Program-made: the position numbers and the translations under genes
From: Platanthera guangdongensis
Taxonomy: Eukaryota > Streptophyta > Magnoliopsida > Asparagales > Orchidaceae
Direction: 5' to 3'
Length of the DNA stretch: 64,000 bases
Assembly: GCA_039583875.1 (NCBI GenBank)
Contig: CM077149.1
Span: forward strand, 152,646,416-152,710,415
Shown here: one piece after another, positions 22,753 to 32,701 of the stretch
How positions within the stretch are numbered: the first letter of the stretch is position 1
How the letters are laid out: each line of letters begins with the position of its first letter
The notes under the pieces: model-generated
Databases searched by the model: none
What the model saw: the letters and a program-made list of their open reading frames with translations, nothing else
What the model was told of the DNA's origin: nothing

Positions 22753-23741
22753 TGTACAACCCCGTATTCGCGAAGAGTGAACCCTAAATGAGGCGGGCTT
22801 AGTTTTTAAGCTTTTGGGAGATTTTGTACTCTCGGTGGCCAATTTTGGCTCTGGCTTGGAAGTATACTAGTAGGGGGGAAAGATTTTACCTCCCCCCCGG
22901 TGGCCCCTTCTTTGAGGCAGGTGCAACTGATTGGCAGGGGCGAGACCGGCCCGGGGTCGGGTCTCGCCCGCCCCGCGGGCTGCTGGGGGCGAGACCGGCC
23001 CGGGGCCGGGTCTCGCCCGCCCCGCGGGCTGGTGGGGGCGAGACCGGCCCGGGGCCGGGTCTCGCCCGCCCCGCGGGCTGGTGGGGGCGAGACCGGCCCG
23101 GCGCCGGGTCTCGCCCGCCCCGCGGGCAGGTGGGGGCGAGACCGGCCCGGGGCCGGGTCTCGCCCGCCCCGCGGGCTGGTGGGGGGGAGACCGGCCCGGG
23201 GCCGGGTCTCGCCCGCCCCGCGGGCAGGTGGGGGCGAGACCGGCCCGGGGCCGGGTCTCGCCCGCCCCGCGGTTTGGCATGTGGGCTCTCCTCTTCTTTG
23301 GCCTCCTTTGGGCCTTGTCGTTACCGTTTTGCCCCCGGGATGTTTTTACCCCTTTGACCCCCGACGTGGCGGTTTCCTATTGGACCAAGGCTTATTTGCC
23401 TTGGGGGCGTTTCAGACATTTTGGGTCATGTGCTTGGAAAAAACTATAAATAGACCCCCTTGAGTGCTTTGGAGAGGATCCTTTTTTGGCTTCCTCCTCC
23501 CTTAGCTTCTTTTTGGTTGAGTAGAGAGAGCTCTCCAAGGCACCTAGCCTAGCCCTTTGGTGAGGGAGGGGAAGAGCTCAGGTAGCCTTCCGGGTGTGAG
23601 GTGGGACTTCCGCGCTAGAGCCGAGGGTCTGTTCATAGTCTCCTAAGTCTCCGGTCCGTGACGTTCTCTCGAGTGTAGTAGGTGTGAGGTCACCCCTTTC
23701 AGGGACCCCGAACTCCACAGAGGTCAATTTTGGCTTCAACA
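22753..23741 (+). repeat. HL-2 5' LTR
   Basis: TGTACAACCCC...TTCAACA. A 50-bp minisatellite of about seven units (22932-23272) has GCGAGACCGG and CCGGGTCTCGC as complementary arms in each unit. TATA box at 23445-23453. ORFs of 137-187 codons across it on both strands are repeat artefacts. Confidence 0.93.
23445..23453 (+). promoter_or_regulatory. TATA box of the HL-2 5' LTR
   Basis: TATAAATAG preceded by GGAAAAAAC. The block is conserved in all HL LTRs (11725, 27926, 40810, 46106, 56079) while the minisatellite just upstream is not. Confidence 0.7.
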
Positions 23742-23744
23742 CTT

Positions 23745-23761
23745 TGGTGCGGTGAGCGTGG
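23745..23761 (+). other. HL-2 primer-binding-site region
   Basis: TGGTGCGGTGAGCGTGG begins three bases after the LTR; HL-3 has TGGTGTGGTGAGCGTGG at 41117-41133. It is placed like a PBS. I could not assign the tRNA. Confidence 0.5.
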
Positions 23762-23796
23762 AGACTGACCAGCACAGAAGATCTCGAGATAGTGTC

Positions 23797-23982
23797 ATGA
23801 CGGGAGGTCAAGGAGGTAGTGATGATCTCGACGAGCTCCCTAGCCCAGGACCCTTTGTTGGGAGGCAAGAGTTCATGGCCTCCATCCAAGGCATCATGGA
23901 GATGCTGCAAAGCATTGCTCCTCACGGTAGTAGCTCCACCCCGATCCCCCAGGAGCTAGCTCCCCCCTTCTCGACGAGATAG
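23797..23982 (+). pseudogene. HL-2 gag stub
   Basis: Only the first 60-odd codons of HL Gag remain (MTGGQGGSDDLDELPSPGP and onward), ending in a stop at 23980-23982. The Gag core, CHHC knuckle and protease found in HL-1, HL-3 and HL-4 are deleted. Confidence 0.75.
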
Positions 23983-24080
23983 CTTCAAGGGATCTCGGCA
24001 AGACAGCTTCCAGGGATCTCGGCCAGACAGCTTCTAGGGATCTCGGCAAGGCAGCTTCCAGGGATCTCGGCGAGACGACC
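23983..24080 (+). repeat. Short tandem repeat of 24-25 bp after the gag stub
   Basis: About four copies of AGGGATCTCGGC followed by AGACAGCTTCC-like sequence. They appear to have grown from the GGTCTAGGCGAGATG-type sequence of the gag region. Confidence 0.7.
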
Positions 24081-24349
24081 CCAAGGTGGTTAGGCGAGAG
24101 TGCCCCAGGGAGGCAGGCACCCAGACAACTCCCATCTCCACCACATCAAGTTTTGGCAATCGGCCAAGGGAGAAAAAGACGAAGGAGGAATCGCTCTGGG
24201 GGAAGGAACCGAGGCTCCAAGGAATAGGGAGTGAGTGGAGAGGTCTCGCCCCCACCAAAAGAGTTTCATATGTATTTTCCTTGTAATGAGTATCCCCTGT
24301 CAGGTTAGGTCAGGGTAGATTGTATGTAATGTCTTTTTTCTTTACCAAG

Positions 24350-27160
24350 TCCTTTTGCTCCGAGACGGTTCCGCTGCCAGTATCCCACTAGCTGGCAGGG
24401 CAGGTTGACCTCTCGTGGAGGTCAGGTACCCTTACCTCCGAGACGGTTCCGCTGCCAGGCTCCCATCTAGCTGGCAGGGCAGGTTGACCTCTCGTGGAGG
24501 TCAGGTACCCTTTGCTCCGAGACGGTTCCGCTGCCAGGCTCCCACTAGCTGGCAGGGCAGGGTGACCTCTCGTGGAGGTCAGGTACCCTTACCTCCGAGA
24601 CGGTTCCGCTGTCAGGCTCCCATCTAGCTGGCAGGGCAAGTTGACCTCTCGTGGAGGTCAGGTACCCTTACCTCCGAGACGGTTCCGCTGCCAGGCTCCC
24701 ATCTAGCTGGCAGGGCAGGTTGACCTCTCGTGGAGGTCAGGTACCTTTTGCTCCGAGACGGTTCCGCTGCCAGTATCCCACTAGCTGGCAGGGCAGGTTG
24801 ACCTCTCGTGGAGGTCAGGTACCCTTACCTCCGAGACGGTTCCGCTGTCAGGCTCCCATCTAGCTGGCAGGGCAGGTTGACCTCTCGTGGAGGTCAGGTA
24901 CCCTTTGCTCCGAGACGGTTCCGCTGCCAGGCTCCCATCTAGCTGGCAGGGCAGATTGACCTCTCGTGGAGGTCAGGTACCCTTTGCTCCGAGACGGTTC
25001 CGCTGCCAGGCTCCCATCTAGCTGGCAGGGCAGGTTGACCTCTCGTGGAGGTCAGGTACCCTTTGCTCCGAGACGGTTCCGCTGTCAGGCTCCCATCTAG
25101 CTGGCAGGGCAGGTTGACCTCTCGTGGAGGTCAGGTACCCTTTGCTCCGAGATGGATTCCGCTGTCAGGCGCTCACCTAGCTGGCAGGGCAGGTTGATCT
25201 CTAGTGGAAGCCAAGCCCTTAGCTCCGAGATGGATTCCGCTGCCAGGCTCTCACCTAGCTGGCAGGGCAGGTTGATCTCTCGTGGTAGCCCAAGCCCCTT
25301 GCTCCGAGATGGATTCCGCTGCCAGGCTCTCACCTAGCTGGCAGGGCAGGTCGATCTCTCGTGGAAGCCAAGCCCCTTGCTCCGAGATGGATTCCGCTGT
25401 CAGGCTCTCACCTAGCTGGCAGGGCAGGTCGATCTCTCGTGGAAGCCAAGTCCTTTGCTCCGAGATGGATTCCGCTGTCAGGCTCTCACCTAGCTGGCAG
25501 GGCAGGTTGATCTCTCGTGGAAGCCAAGCCCCTTGCTCCGAGATGGATTCCGCTGCCAGGCACTCACCTAGCTGGCAGGGCAGGTCGATCTCTCGTGGAA
25601 GCCAAGCCCCTTGCTCCGAGATGGATTCCGCTGCCAGGCTCTCACCTAGCTGGCAGGGCAGGTCGATCTCTCGTGGAAGCCAAGTCCTTTGCTCCGAGAT
25701 GGATTCCGCTGTCAGGCTCTCACCTAGCTGGCATGGCAGGTCGATCTCTCGTGGAAGCCAAGCCCCTTGCTCCGAGATGGATTCCGCTGCCAGGCTCTCA
25801 CCTAGCTGGCAGGGCAGGTCGATCTCTCGTGGAAGCCAAGTCCTTTGCTCCGAGATGGATTCCGCTGTCAGGCTCTCACCTAGCTGGCAGGGCAGGTTGA
25901 TCTCTCGTGGAAGCCAAGCCCTTAGCTCCGAGATGGATTCCGCTGCCAGGCTCTCACCTAGCTGGCAGGGCAGGTTGATCTCTCGTGGTAGCCCAAGCCC
26001 CTTGCTCCGAGATGGATTCCGCTGCCAGGCTCTCACCTAGCTGGCAGGGCAGGTCGATCTCTCGTGGAAGCCAAGCCCTTAGCTCCGAGATGGATTCCGC
26101 TGCCAGGCTCTCACCTAGCTGGCAGGGCAGATTGATCTCTCGTGGAAGCCAAGTCCTTTGCTCCGATGACGATTCCGCCTCCAGGCTCCCACTAGCTGGC
26201 TGGGTAGGTTGATCTCTCGTGGTAGCCCAAGTCCTTTGCTCCGATGACGATTCCGCCGCCAGGCTCTCACTAGCTGGCTGGGTAGGTTGATCTCTCGTGG
26301 TAGCCCAAGTCCTTTGCTCCGATGACGATTCCGCCGCCAGGCTCCCACTAGCTGGCTGGGTAGGTTGATCTCTCGTGGTAGCCCAAGTCCTTTGCTCCGA
26401 TGACGATTCCGCCGCCAGGCTCCCACTAGCTGGCTGGGTAGGTTGATCTCTCGTGGTAGCCCAAGTCCTTTGCTCCGATGACGATTCCGCCGCCAGGCTC
26501 CCACTAGCTGGCAAGGCTGGTTGATCTCTCGTGGTAGCTCAAGTCCTTTGCTCCGATGATGATTCCGCCGCCAGGCTCCCACTAGCTGGCTGGGTAGGTT
26601 GATATCTCGTGGTATCCCAAGTCCTTTGCTCCGATGACGATTCCGCCGCCAGGCTCTCACTAGCTGGCTGGGTAGGTTGATCTCTCGTGTTAGCCCAAGT
26701 CCCTTACCCCGAGGCCGTCTCGTCACCCAGGCTCCCATTAGCTGGCTTGACAGGTTGACCCCTCCGGGAGGCCAAGTGTTTTCACCCCGAGGCCGTCTCG
26801 TCACCCAGGCTCCCATTAGCTGGCTTGACAGGTTGACCCCTCCGGGAGGCCAAGTGTTTTCACCCCAAGGCCATCTCGTCACCCAGGCTCCCATTAGCTG
26901 GCTTGACAGGTTGACCCCTCCGGGAGGCCAAGTGTTTTCACCCCGAGGCCGTCTCGTCACCCAGGCTCCCATTAGCTGGCATGACAAGTTGACCCCTCCG
27001 GGAGGCCAAGTGTTTTCACCCCGAGGCCGTCTCGTCACCCAGGCTCCCATTAGCTGGCATGATAGGTTGACCCCTCCGGGAGGCTAAGTGTTTTCACCCA
27101 GAGGAGGTCTCGCCACCTAGGCTCCCATAGCTGGCATGGCAGGTTGACCCCGAGGGGAAG
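24350..27160 (+). repeat. HL-2 tandem stem-loop array, subfamilies a-b-c-d in order
   Basis: Units of about 77-79 bp in four blocks: a (24353-25146), b (25147-26160), c (26161-26698), d (26699-27160). Every unit keeps the loop GCTCYCAYYTAG-like core between CCAG and CTGG. Blocks a and b have CTGCCAG/CTGGCAG; block c has GCCAG/CTGGC; block d has GTCACCCAG/CTGGCTTGAC. Block a also has a perfect GACCTC-TCGTG-GAGGTC hairpin. Open frames of up to 311 codons through the array on both strands follow from the period and are not genes. Confidence 0.9.
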
Positions 27161-27233
27161 TTACACTCCGCGAATACGTTGGGTTGGATGTTTCTTTCCG
27201 AGCTTGTGCCAACCTCGAAAAGAGCGGGGATTG

Positions 27234-28221
27234 TGTACAACCCCGTATTCGCGAAAAGTGGACCCTAAATGAGGCGGGCTTAGTTTTTAAGCTTTTGGGA
27301 GATTTTGTACTCTCGGTGGCCAATTTTGGCTCTGGCTTGGAAGTATACTAGTAGGGGGGAAAGATTTTACCTCCCCCCCGGTGGCCCCTTCTTTGAGGCA
27401 GGTGCAACAGATTGGCAGGGCGAGACCGGCCCGGGGCCGGGTCTCGCCCGCCCCGCGGGCTGCTGGGGGCGAGACCGGCCCGGGGCCGGGTCTCGCCCGC
27501 CCCGCGGGCTGGTGGGGGCGAGACCGGCCCGGGGACGGGTCTCGCCCGCCCCGCGGGCTGGTGGGGGCGAGACTGGCTCTGGGGCCGGGTCTCGCCCGCC
27601 CCGCGGGAAGGTGGGGGCGAGACCGGCCCGGGGCCGGGTCTCGCCCGCCCCGCGGGCAGGTGGGGGCGAGACCGGCCCGGGGCCGGGTCTCGCCCGCCCC
27701 GCGGGCTGGTGGGGGCGAGACCGGCCCGGGGCCGGGTCTCGCCCGCCCCGCGGTTTGGCATGTGGGCTCTCCTCTTCTTTGGCCTCCTTTGGGCCTTGTC
27801 GTTACCGTTTTGCCCCCGGGATGTTTTTACCCCTTTGACCCCCGGCGTGGCGGTTTCCTATTGGACCAATGTTTATTTGCCTTGGGGGCGTTTCAGACAT
27901 TTTGGGTCATGTGCTTGGAAAAAACTATAAATAGACCTCCTTGGGTGCTTTGGAGAGGATCCTTTTTTGGCTTCCTCCTCCCTTAGCTTCTTCTTGGTTG
28001 AGTAGAGAGAGCTCTCCAAGTCACCTAGCCTAGCCCTTTGGTGAGGGAGGGGAAGAGCTCAGGTAGCCTTCCGGGTGTGAGGTGGGACCTCCGCGCTAGA
28101 GCCGAGGGTCTGTTCATAGTCTCCTAAGTCTCCGGTCCGTGACGTTCTCTCGAGTGTAGTAGGTGGGAGGTCACCCCTTTCAGGGACCCCGAACTCACAG
28201 AGGTCAATTTTGGCTTCAACA
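27234..28221 (+). repeat. HL-2 3' LTR
   Basis: Matches the 5' LTR with about ten differences outside the minisatellite (27417-27752). One array unit differs strongly between the two LTRs. TATA box 27926-27934. Confidence 0.93.
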
Positions 28222-28226
28222 TATAT

Positions 28227-28735
28227 GAAAGCATATTTTTTAAAAATAAAAGAAAACACAAATTTTAAAGACTGTTAATTTTTTTAATAAAGAGGAAAAA
28301 ATTGGAAATTGAATGTTTAACCAAATTGGTCCTGCTGGCGGTGGCCTTGCCCGCTCGTCGCCGGACAGCCACGAGCGGGTTTGTCGGAGGCCGGCGAACT
28401 CGCCGGTGGTCGCCGAGAAGGCCGCCGGCGGTGGCAGAGCGAGGCATCGTAGCAGGCGGCAGTGGAAGGGGGGTGTCGGCCCTAGTGCAGGTTTTTTTTG
28501 TTTATTTTCTATTTTTAATATATTTGTTTAATAATTAATTTTATAATTTTTTTTTCTATAAAAAGTTCTAAAAAATAAATTTTTGAATACTTAAAAATTT
28601 TAAATTTTTTAATATTTGTTGGGAAACGGGCGAAGCCTGCGGGGGGTGGGACGGGCAAAACCTGCGGGGGGTGGGACGGGCAAAGCCCGCCAGGGAAGTG
28701 GTGGGGTGGGTGGTGATGACGGTGAAGCCTGTAAT
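28227..28735. other. Host flank of HL-2, nothing recognised
   Basis: AT-rich DNA with a GC-rich island (about 28325-28490) and a short repeat of GGGGGGTGGGACGGGCAAA-like sequence at about 28640-28695. This flank has no counterpart beside the second host copy, where HL-4 abuts the microsatellite. Confidence 0.4.
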
Positions 28736-28774
28736 ATGTATATATATACATACATATGTATATATATATATATA

Positions 28775-28857
<83 letters not shown>

Positions 28858-29011
28858 CATATATACATATATACATATACATATACATATATATACATAT
28901 ATATATACATATATACATATACATACATATACATATACATATATATACACACACACATATGTGTAGACATATATATATACATATATGTATATGCATACAT
29001 ATAGATATATC

Positions 29012-29042
<31 letters not shown>

Positions 29043-29050
29043 GTATATGC

Positions 29051-29117
<67 letters not shown>

Positions 29118-29125
29118 TATATATG

Positions 29126-29160
<35 letters not shown>

Positions 29161-29190
29161 GTATATATATATGTATATATATGCATGTAT
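28735..29190. repeat. TA/CA-type microsatellite, copy 1
   Basis: Several hundred bases of (TA)n with TATACATATA and TATGTATATA interruptions. It marks the left edge of the duplicated host segment; the counterpart is at 56385-56850. All ORFs here are Tyr/Ile low-complexity artefacts. Confidence 0.9.
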
Positions 29191-29576
29191 ATATGACGTT
29201 GTTACGTGCACATCATCTTCGGCTATGTGTACACTCTAAATCTAAAATATACACCCATCCTAAACCTATTATGCAGACTCGTAAAATCCCCGCATCTCTT
29301 TGTGAACATCGCGATTTGCTAAAAATCTTGCCTAGGGTGCTCAAAAGGGCTCCCCGCATATGAACATTCACAGTCCCAAGCACCCGCCCGTAAGCGCCAA
29401 AGGCACACACATCGGTTTTAAGTACCAAGAAGGAGACACAAAAAATCACTGCTCTTCTCACACTTCGGTTTTAAGTACCAAGAATTTTGGAGGCATGTCA
29501 TGGAGACATCATAATTTATAGCAATCTAGGGTGCGCATAGCCCACTCTCCATGATCCCCATCAAATTAGTGGGATC

Positions 29577-29790
29577 ATGAATTTGACCGCCTCCCACGCG
29601 ATCCCCGCATGCTCATCTCATTCCCCGCACCGTCCAAGCCGCCACCGCGTCAGGGCCGCCGGCACCTCCACGGGCATCGGGAGGCCCGCGCTCCATGCGG
29701 CCGCTCCACAGCCGCCTGCCGGCTGCAGAACGCCGCCTGCTGGGGGCACCCGTGGACCCCCCGCTGGCAAAGGGAAATATCATATTCTTA
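29577..29790. other. GC-rich island of unknown origin, copy 1
   Basis: A sharp GC-rich block in AT-rich DNA, open for 79 codons on the plus strand and rich in Ala, Pro, Gly and Arg. It is repeated at 57261-57475. No domain is recognised. It lies downstream of the DUF4228 gene and may be captured coding DNA. Confidence 0.3.
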
Positions 29791-29926
29791 AAACCATAAT
29801 CATTCCCATTAATTAAAATTAGCTTTTAATCACCACAATTAATCAAAAATGACAATGAAACCAGAATCAACATCACTATTTCTATCAGCTGGGATTTACA
29901 GAGATCACATTAATTCACCCATCACT

Positions 29927-29927
29927 C

Positions 29928-29984
<57 letters not shown>

Positions 29985-29988
29985 GTGA

Positions 29989-30019
<31 letters not shown>

Positions 30020-30030
30020 TCTCTCTCTCT
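29927..30030. repeat. (CT)n(CA)n microsatellite, copy 1
   Basis: CT run followed by CA runs, in the 3' flank of the DUF4228 gene. Shorter in copy 2 (57607-57678). Confidence 0.9.
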
Positions 30031-30057
30031 AGCTACATGAAAATGAAATTAAATGCA

Positions 30058-30925
30058 TTAAAAAATAGGATAAATGAGAACGTTATCCTCTGGAATGGCG
30101 CTCAAGGTTGGGCTGTACTTCTTCCTCTTGTAAAAGTTCTGCCTTTTGTTTCTTTCAGCCATCTCTTTCAGTAAATTTTCAAGTTCCTCGTCGCCGTCGA
30201 CAAAATCCTCAATAGGCGTCTTCCAGGCATCGAGAACCTCTGCTATTGGAACTCCGGCGCCGCTGCCGCCGCAGAAGACACAATCTTCATTCATCCTCTC
30301 ATAACCATCGGAATCCTGCGCTGCTACGGCCACGGGGAGAATCCGAACGCCCTTCCAGGCGCTTCCTCTGCTGCCGCGGATCTTCTTCTTCTTCTTCTCC
30401 AACGAAGCCGCTTTCGCGAATGCGCCGTTAGCGCGGGATGCTAACGCCGCCATCTCGGCCGCCGTCAAAGGATATTTGAGGCACTTTTTCGGAAGCACAA
30501 AGTAGATGTTTCCGGGACGGAGGAGATGATCCGAGTCCAGAGCTTGAACGTGGCGGCCGTAAGAGAGTTCGTCGGCGTCGCAGACAACAGAGGAGAGGCA
30601 CTGGGTTGTGAGGAGGACGTAGCGCACTCTGATTGGCAGATAGTACTCCATTAGCGATCCGTCCGGCTTGATCACTGTAGTAATCCGCGGCCTGCCGGCG
30701 GTGCCGGCGACCGCAGGGGAGGAGGGGCCGACTGAGAAGCAGGAGCCCACGCCTCGTCTGGCTCTCTGGTGAGAAAACAGAGGCCGGCATTGTCATCAGT
30801 ATAAAAAATATGCTTCAATTTCGGAAAGCTTAGAGAATTCATTATCGAGGAAAAGGAAGAGTAACCTGGAAGAGGCGGCGGATGAAGTTGCCGGAGGTGG
30901 AAGACGAATTTGATTGCCCGGACAT
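30058..30925 (-). CDS. DUF4228/PADRE domain protein, copy 1 (two exons)
   Basis: Plant-specific DUF4228 (PADRE) proteins are linked to stress responses; their biochemical role is unknown. Exon 1 is 30866-30925 and exon 2 is 30058-30765, joined across a 100-bp intron (donor GTTACT, acceptor CACCAG), giving 255 residues. Exon 1 encodes MSGQSNSSSTSGNFIRRLFQ and exon 2 continues RARRGVGSCFSVG. The apparent single-exon start MGSCFS uses GTG, so it is internal and not an N-myristoylation site. The DUF4228 core follows (TTVIKPDGSLMEYYLP, SDHLLRPGNIYFVLP), then a Lys run and the C-terminal KKYSPTLSAIPED motif typical of the family. The frame is intact. Confidence 0.9.
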
Positions 30926-31224
30926 TATTGATCGGAAGAAGCCGATCGAATTAATCCTCAAATGAAGTGTTCTCTGAACCAACGAACGAAGAAGAAGAAG
31001 AAGACTGGAGATTAATCGGGGAAGACGAAGAAGAAGATTTGCTGCTTGCTGGCGAAATTGGGGTGAGCGGGAGGATCTCTTAATCCCTTTTAATACCGCG
31101 TATTAATTCAAATTATTTCGTAATTCAAATAATCTGTTATCAATTCAACTAATCTGTTAATAATTCAACTAATCTGTTATTATTTTGAATAATATCATGT
31201 GGTATGTGGTGTGTGGCGTAGCAT

Positions 31225-31297
<73 letters not shown>

Positions 31298-31300
31298 AGA
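31225..31300. repeat. (TA)n microsatellite, copy 1
   Basis: Pure TA run interrupted by one AATATAT; longer in copy 2 (58876-58950). Confidence 0.9.
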
Positions 31301-31624
31301 TAATACATTACTCAAAACATATCAAAAAACTATAAAAAAGATGTTTGCTAATAGTCATTTTCAAAAATAATGATTTTCTAATAGCTAAAAATTACTAATA
31401 TTAAAATATGATTTGCAAATAATAATGTTATACAAAAATTAAAGTTAATTGGTGAGTGACCTCCCGCAGGACCTTGCATGATTATAAGAACCTCCTTTTG
31501 AGCGCATGTTAGGGACGCGCTCATGAAATATGTTTATTGAGCGAAGTCATCTTATAACATTGCAAACTCAAATGAGAAAATTTTATATTTTTGTTAATTG
31601 AGCTCATTTAACAAGACATGAATA

Positions 31625-31910
31625 GCACCAATTGGAGAGAAGATGCGAGAAGCTCGTCTAAGTTGATTTGGACACATACAAAGGAGACCATTAGAGGCAC
31701 CTGATAGATGTTTTGAGAGTCTAGTCACTATACATGTTAAACGAGGGAGAGGTAGATCAATAAAAAGTCTTGGAATGAAACTGTAAGAAAAGACATGATA
31801 TACTTAGGCATTAGTGAGATTATGACAAAAGATAGGCCACAATGGCGACAAAGGATCCATATAGCCGACCCCACTATAGTGGGCTAAAGACTTGAGTGTT
31901 GTTGTTGTGA
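31625..31910 (+). mobile_element. 3' fragment of a non-LTR retrotransposon (RTE-like), copy 1
   Basis: Translation in pieces gives an RWFGHxQRRP-like motif near 31660 and a GRGR-rich piece, as at the C-terminal end of plant RTE-type reverse transcriptases. It ends in AGCCGACCCC...GGGCTAAAG and a short TTG repeat, the usual tail of such elements. 5' truncated and full of stops. The same fragment is at about 59275-59560. Confidence 0.65.
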
Positions 31911-32003
31911 GCTCCGTTTGGGGGGATCGACTTATTTTCACCAATCAAACGGTTACGACCGCATGAACCGAACCTTAATAAATAAGTCCATCAAAACGGA
32001 GCC
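31911..32003. mobile_element. Small fold-back MITE, copy 1
   Basis: GCTCCGTTTGG start and ACGGAGCC end, with GACTTATTT and AAATAAGTC pairing further in. About 93 bp; counterpart 59562-59654. Confidence 0.65.
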
Positions 32004-32226
32004 TTAATATGAGGATCTAAGATTCTCAAACCAACTATTGCAACACCAATCATCAATCTCCTAGCCCATATTTAGAAAGACACCAACTTGAGTTACCTTC
32101 TATGTATTACCACACTAGAAGAAAGCTCATATAAAGCTGTGATACTAGACACACGAGCCCCGCTCAACCGACCATGGTACTACATGCCAACATTTGATAC
32201 AATAGAAGAGTTATTACTGATCACAG

Positions 32227-32355
32227 ACTCCGTTTGGGAGGACTTATCTTCACCGGTCAAGCGGTTGCGACCGTATGAATCAGACCATAATTAATGTCAG
32301 ATTCATGCGGTCGTAACCGTTTGACCGGTGAAAATAATTCCCCCCAAACGGAGCC
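32227..32355. mobile_element. Second fold-back MITE of the same group, copy 1
   Basis: Left arm ACTCCGTTTGGGAGG and right arm CCCCCCAAACGGAGCC; the arms pair almost end to end (CACCGGTCAA against TTGACCGGTG; GCGACCG against CGGTCG) so the whole 129 bp is a hairpin. Counterpart 59878-60006. Confidence 0.7.
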
Positions 32356-32412
32356 TAACAAATACATAATATTTTCAAAGTTCTTAATACACTACTCATT
32401 TGCTTAAACATA

Positions 32413-32700
32413 TAGGTTTAATTATCTGGACCTCTCCTGAGAGGTAGCATAATTATAGGTTGCACCCCTCTATCTTTCAAAGTTACATTTATCTCCACTC
32501 CAAGTTTTCTTGTTCACAAAAATACTCTTCTGGGAGTACTTTTTCAAGGGAGGTATTTTGTGCATGAATGTTATAAAATGTGAAATTCACGAGATAAATG
32601 TTATATTTTGTAACATCCAAATGAGATTTTTGTAATTACAATAATAAGAGGGGTGCAACCTGTAATTATGCTAACTTCCAGGGGAAGTTGTGTGTGTGTG
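32413..32700. mobile_element. MITE with GCATAATTAnAGGTTGCACCCCT-type arms, copy 1
   Basis: The left arm (32425-32475) matches the complement of the right arm (32650-32690) over TAGCATAATTA and GGTTGCACCCCTCT. The outer ends are less clear. A related solo arm occurs at 62815-62880. Confidence 0.5.
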
Positions 32701-32701
32701 G

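Larger units (their letters stand above)
22753..28221 (+). mobile_element. HL-2: complete minimal non-autonomous LTR retrotransposon with TSD
   Basis: 5' LTR 22753-23741 (989 bp), 3' LTR 27234-28221 (988 bp), and TATAT on both sides (22748-22752 and 28222-28226). Between them are a primer-site region, a gag stub of about 76 codons, 24-bp repeats, a 2.8-kb tandem stem-loop array and a PPT (27217-27230). No protease, RT, RNase H or integrase and almost no Gag. LTRs differ at about ten sites outside their minisatellites, so the element moved fairly recently and must have used proteins in trans. Confidence 0.93.

Noticed and set aside
24353..25146. Array resembling a CRISPR or satellite
   Set aside because: Units are contiguous without spacers, lie inside an LTR element with TSDs in a plant genome, and grade between subfamilies.
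24415..27087. ORFs of up to 311 codons through the HL internal arrays on both strands
   Set aside because: Repeat-period artefacts; the encoded repeats (for example LPREINLPSQLVGAWRRN) differ in frame between elements, and no start or splice context is conserved.
28515..29239. Tyr/Ile-rich ORFs of up to 223 codons
   Set aside because: Translation of TA/CA microsatellite; no codon or domain signal.
30428..30796. 122-codon minus-strand ORF (MTMPASVFSPESQTRR...) overlapping the DUF4228 exon
   Set aside because: Alternate frame of the real exon, and it would require reading through the intron acceptor.
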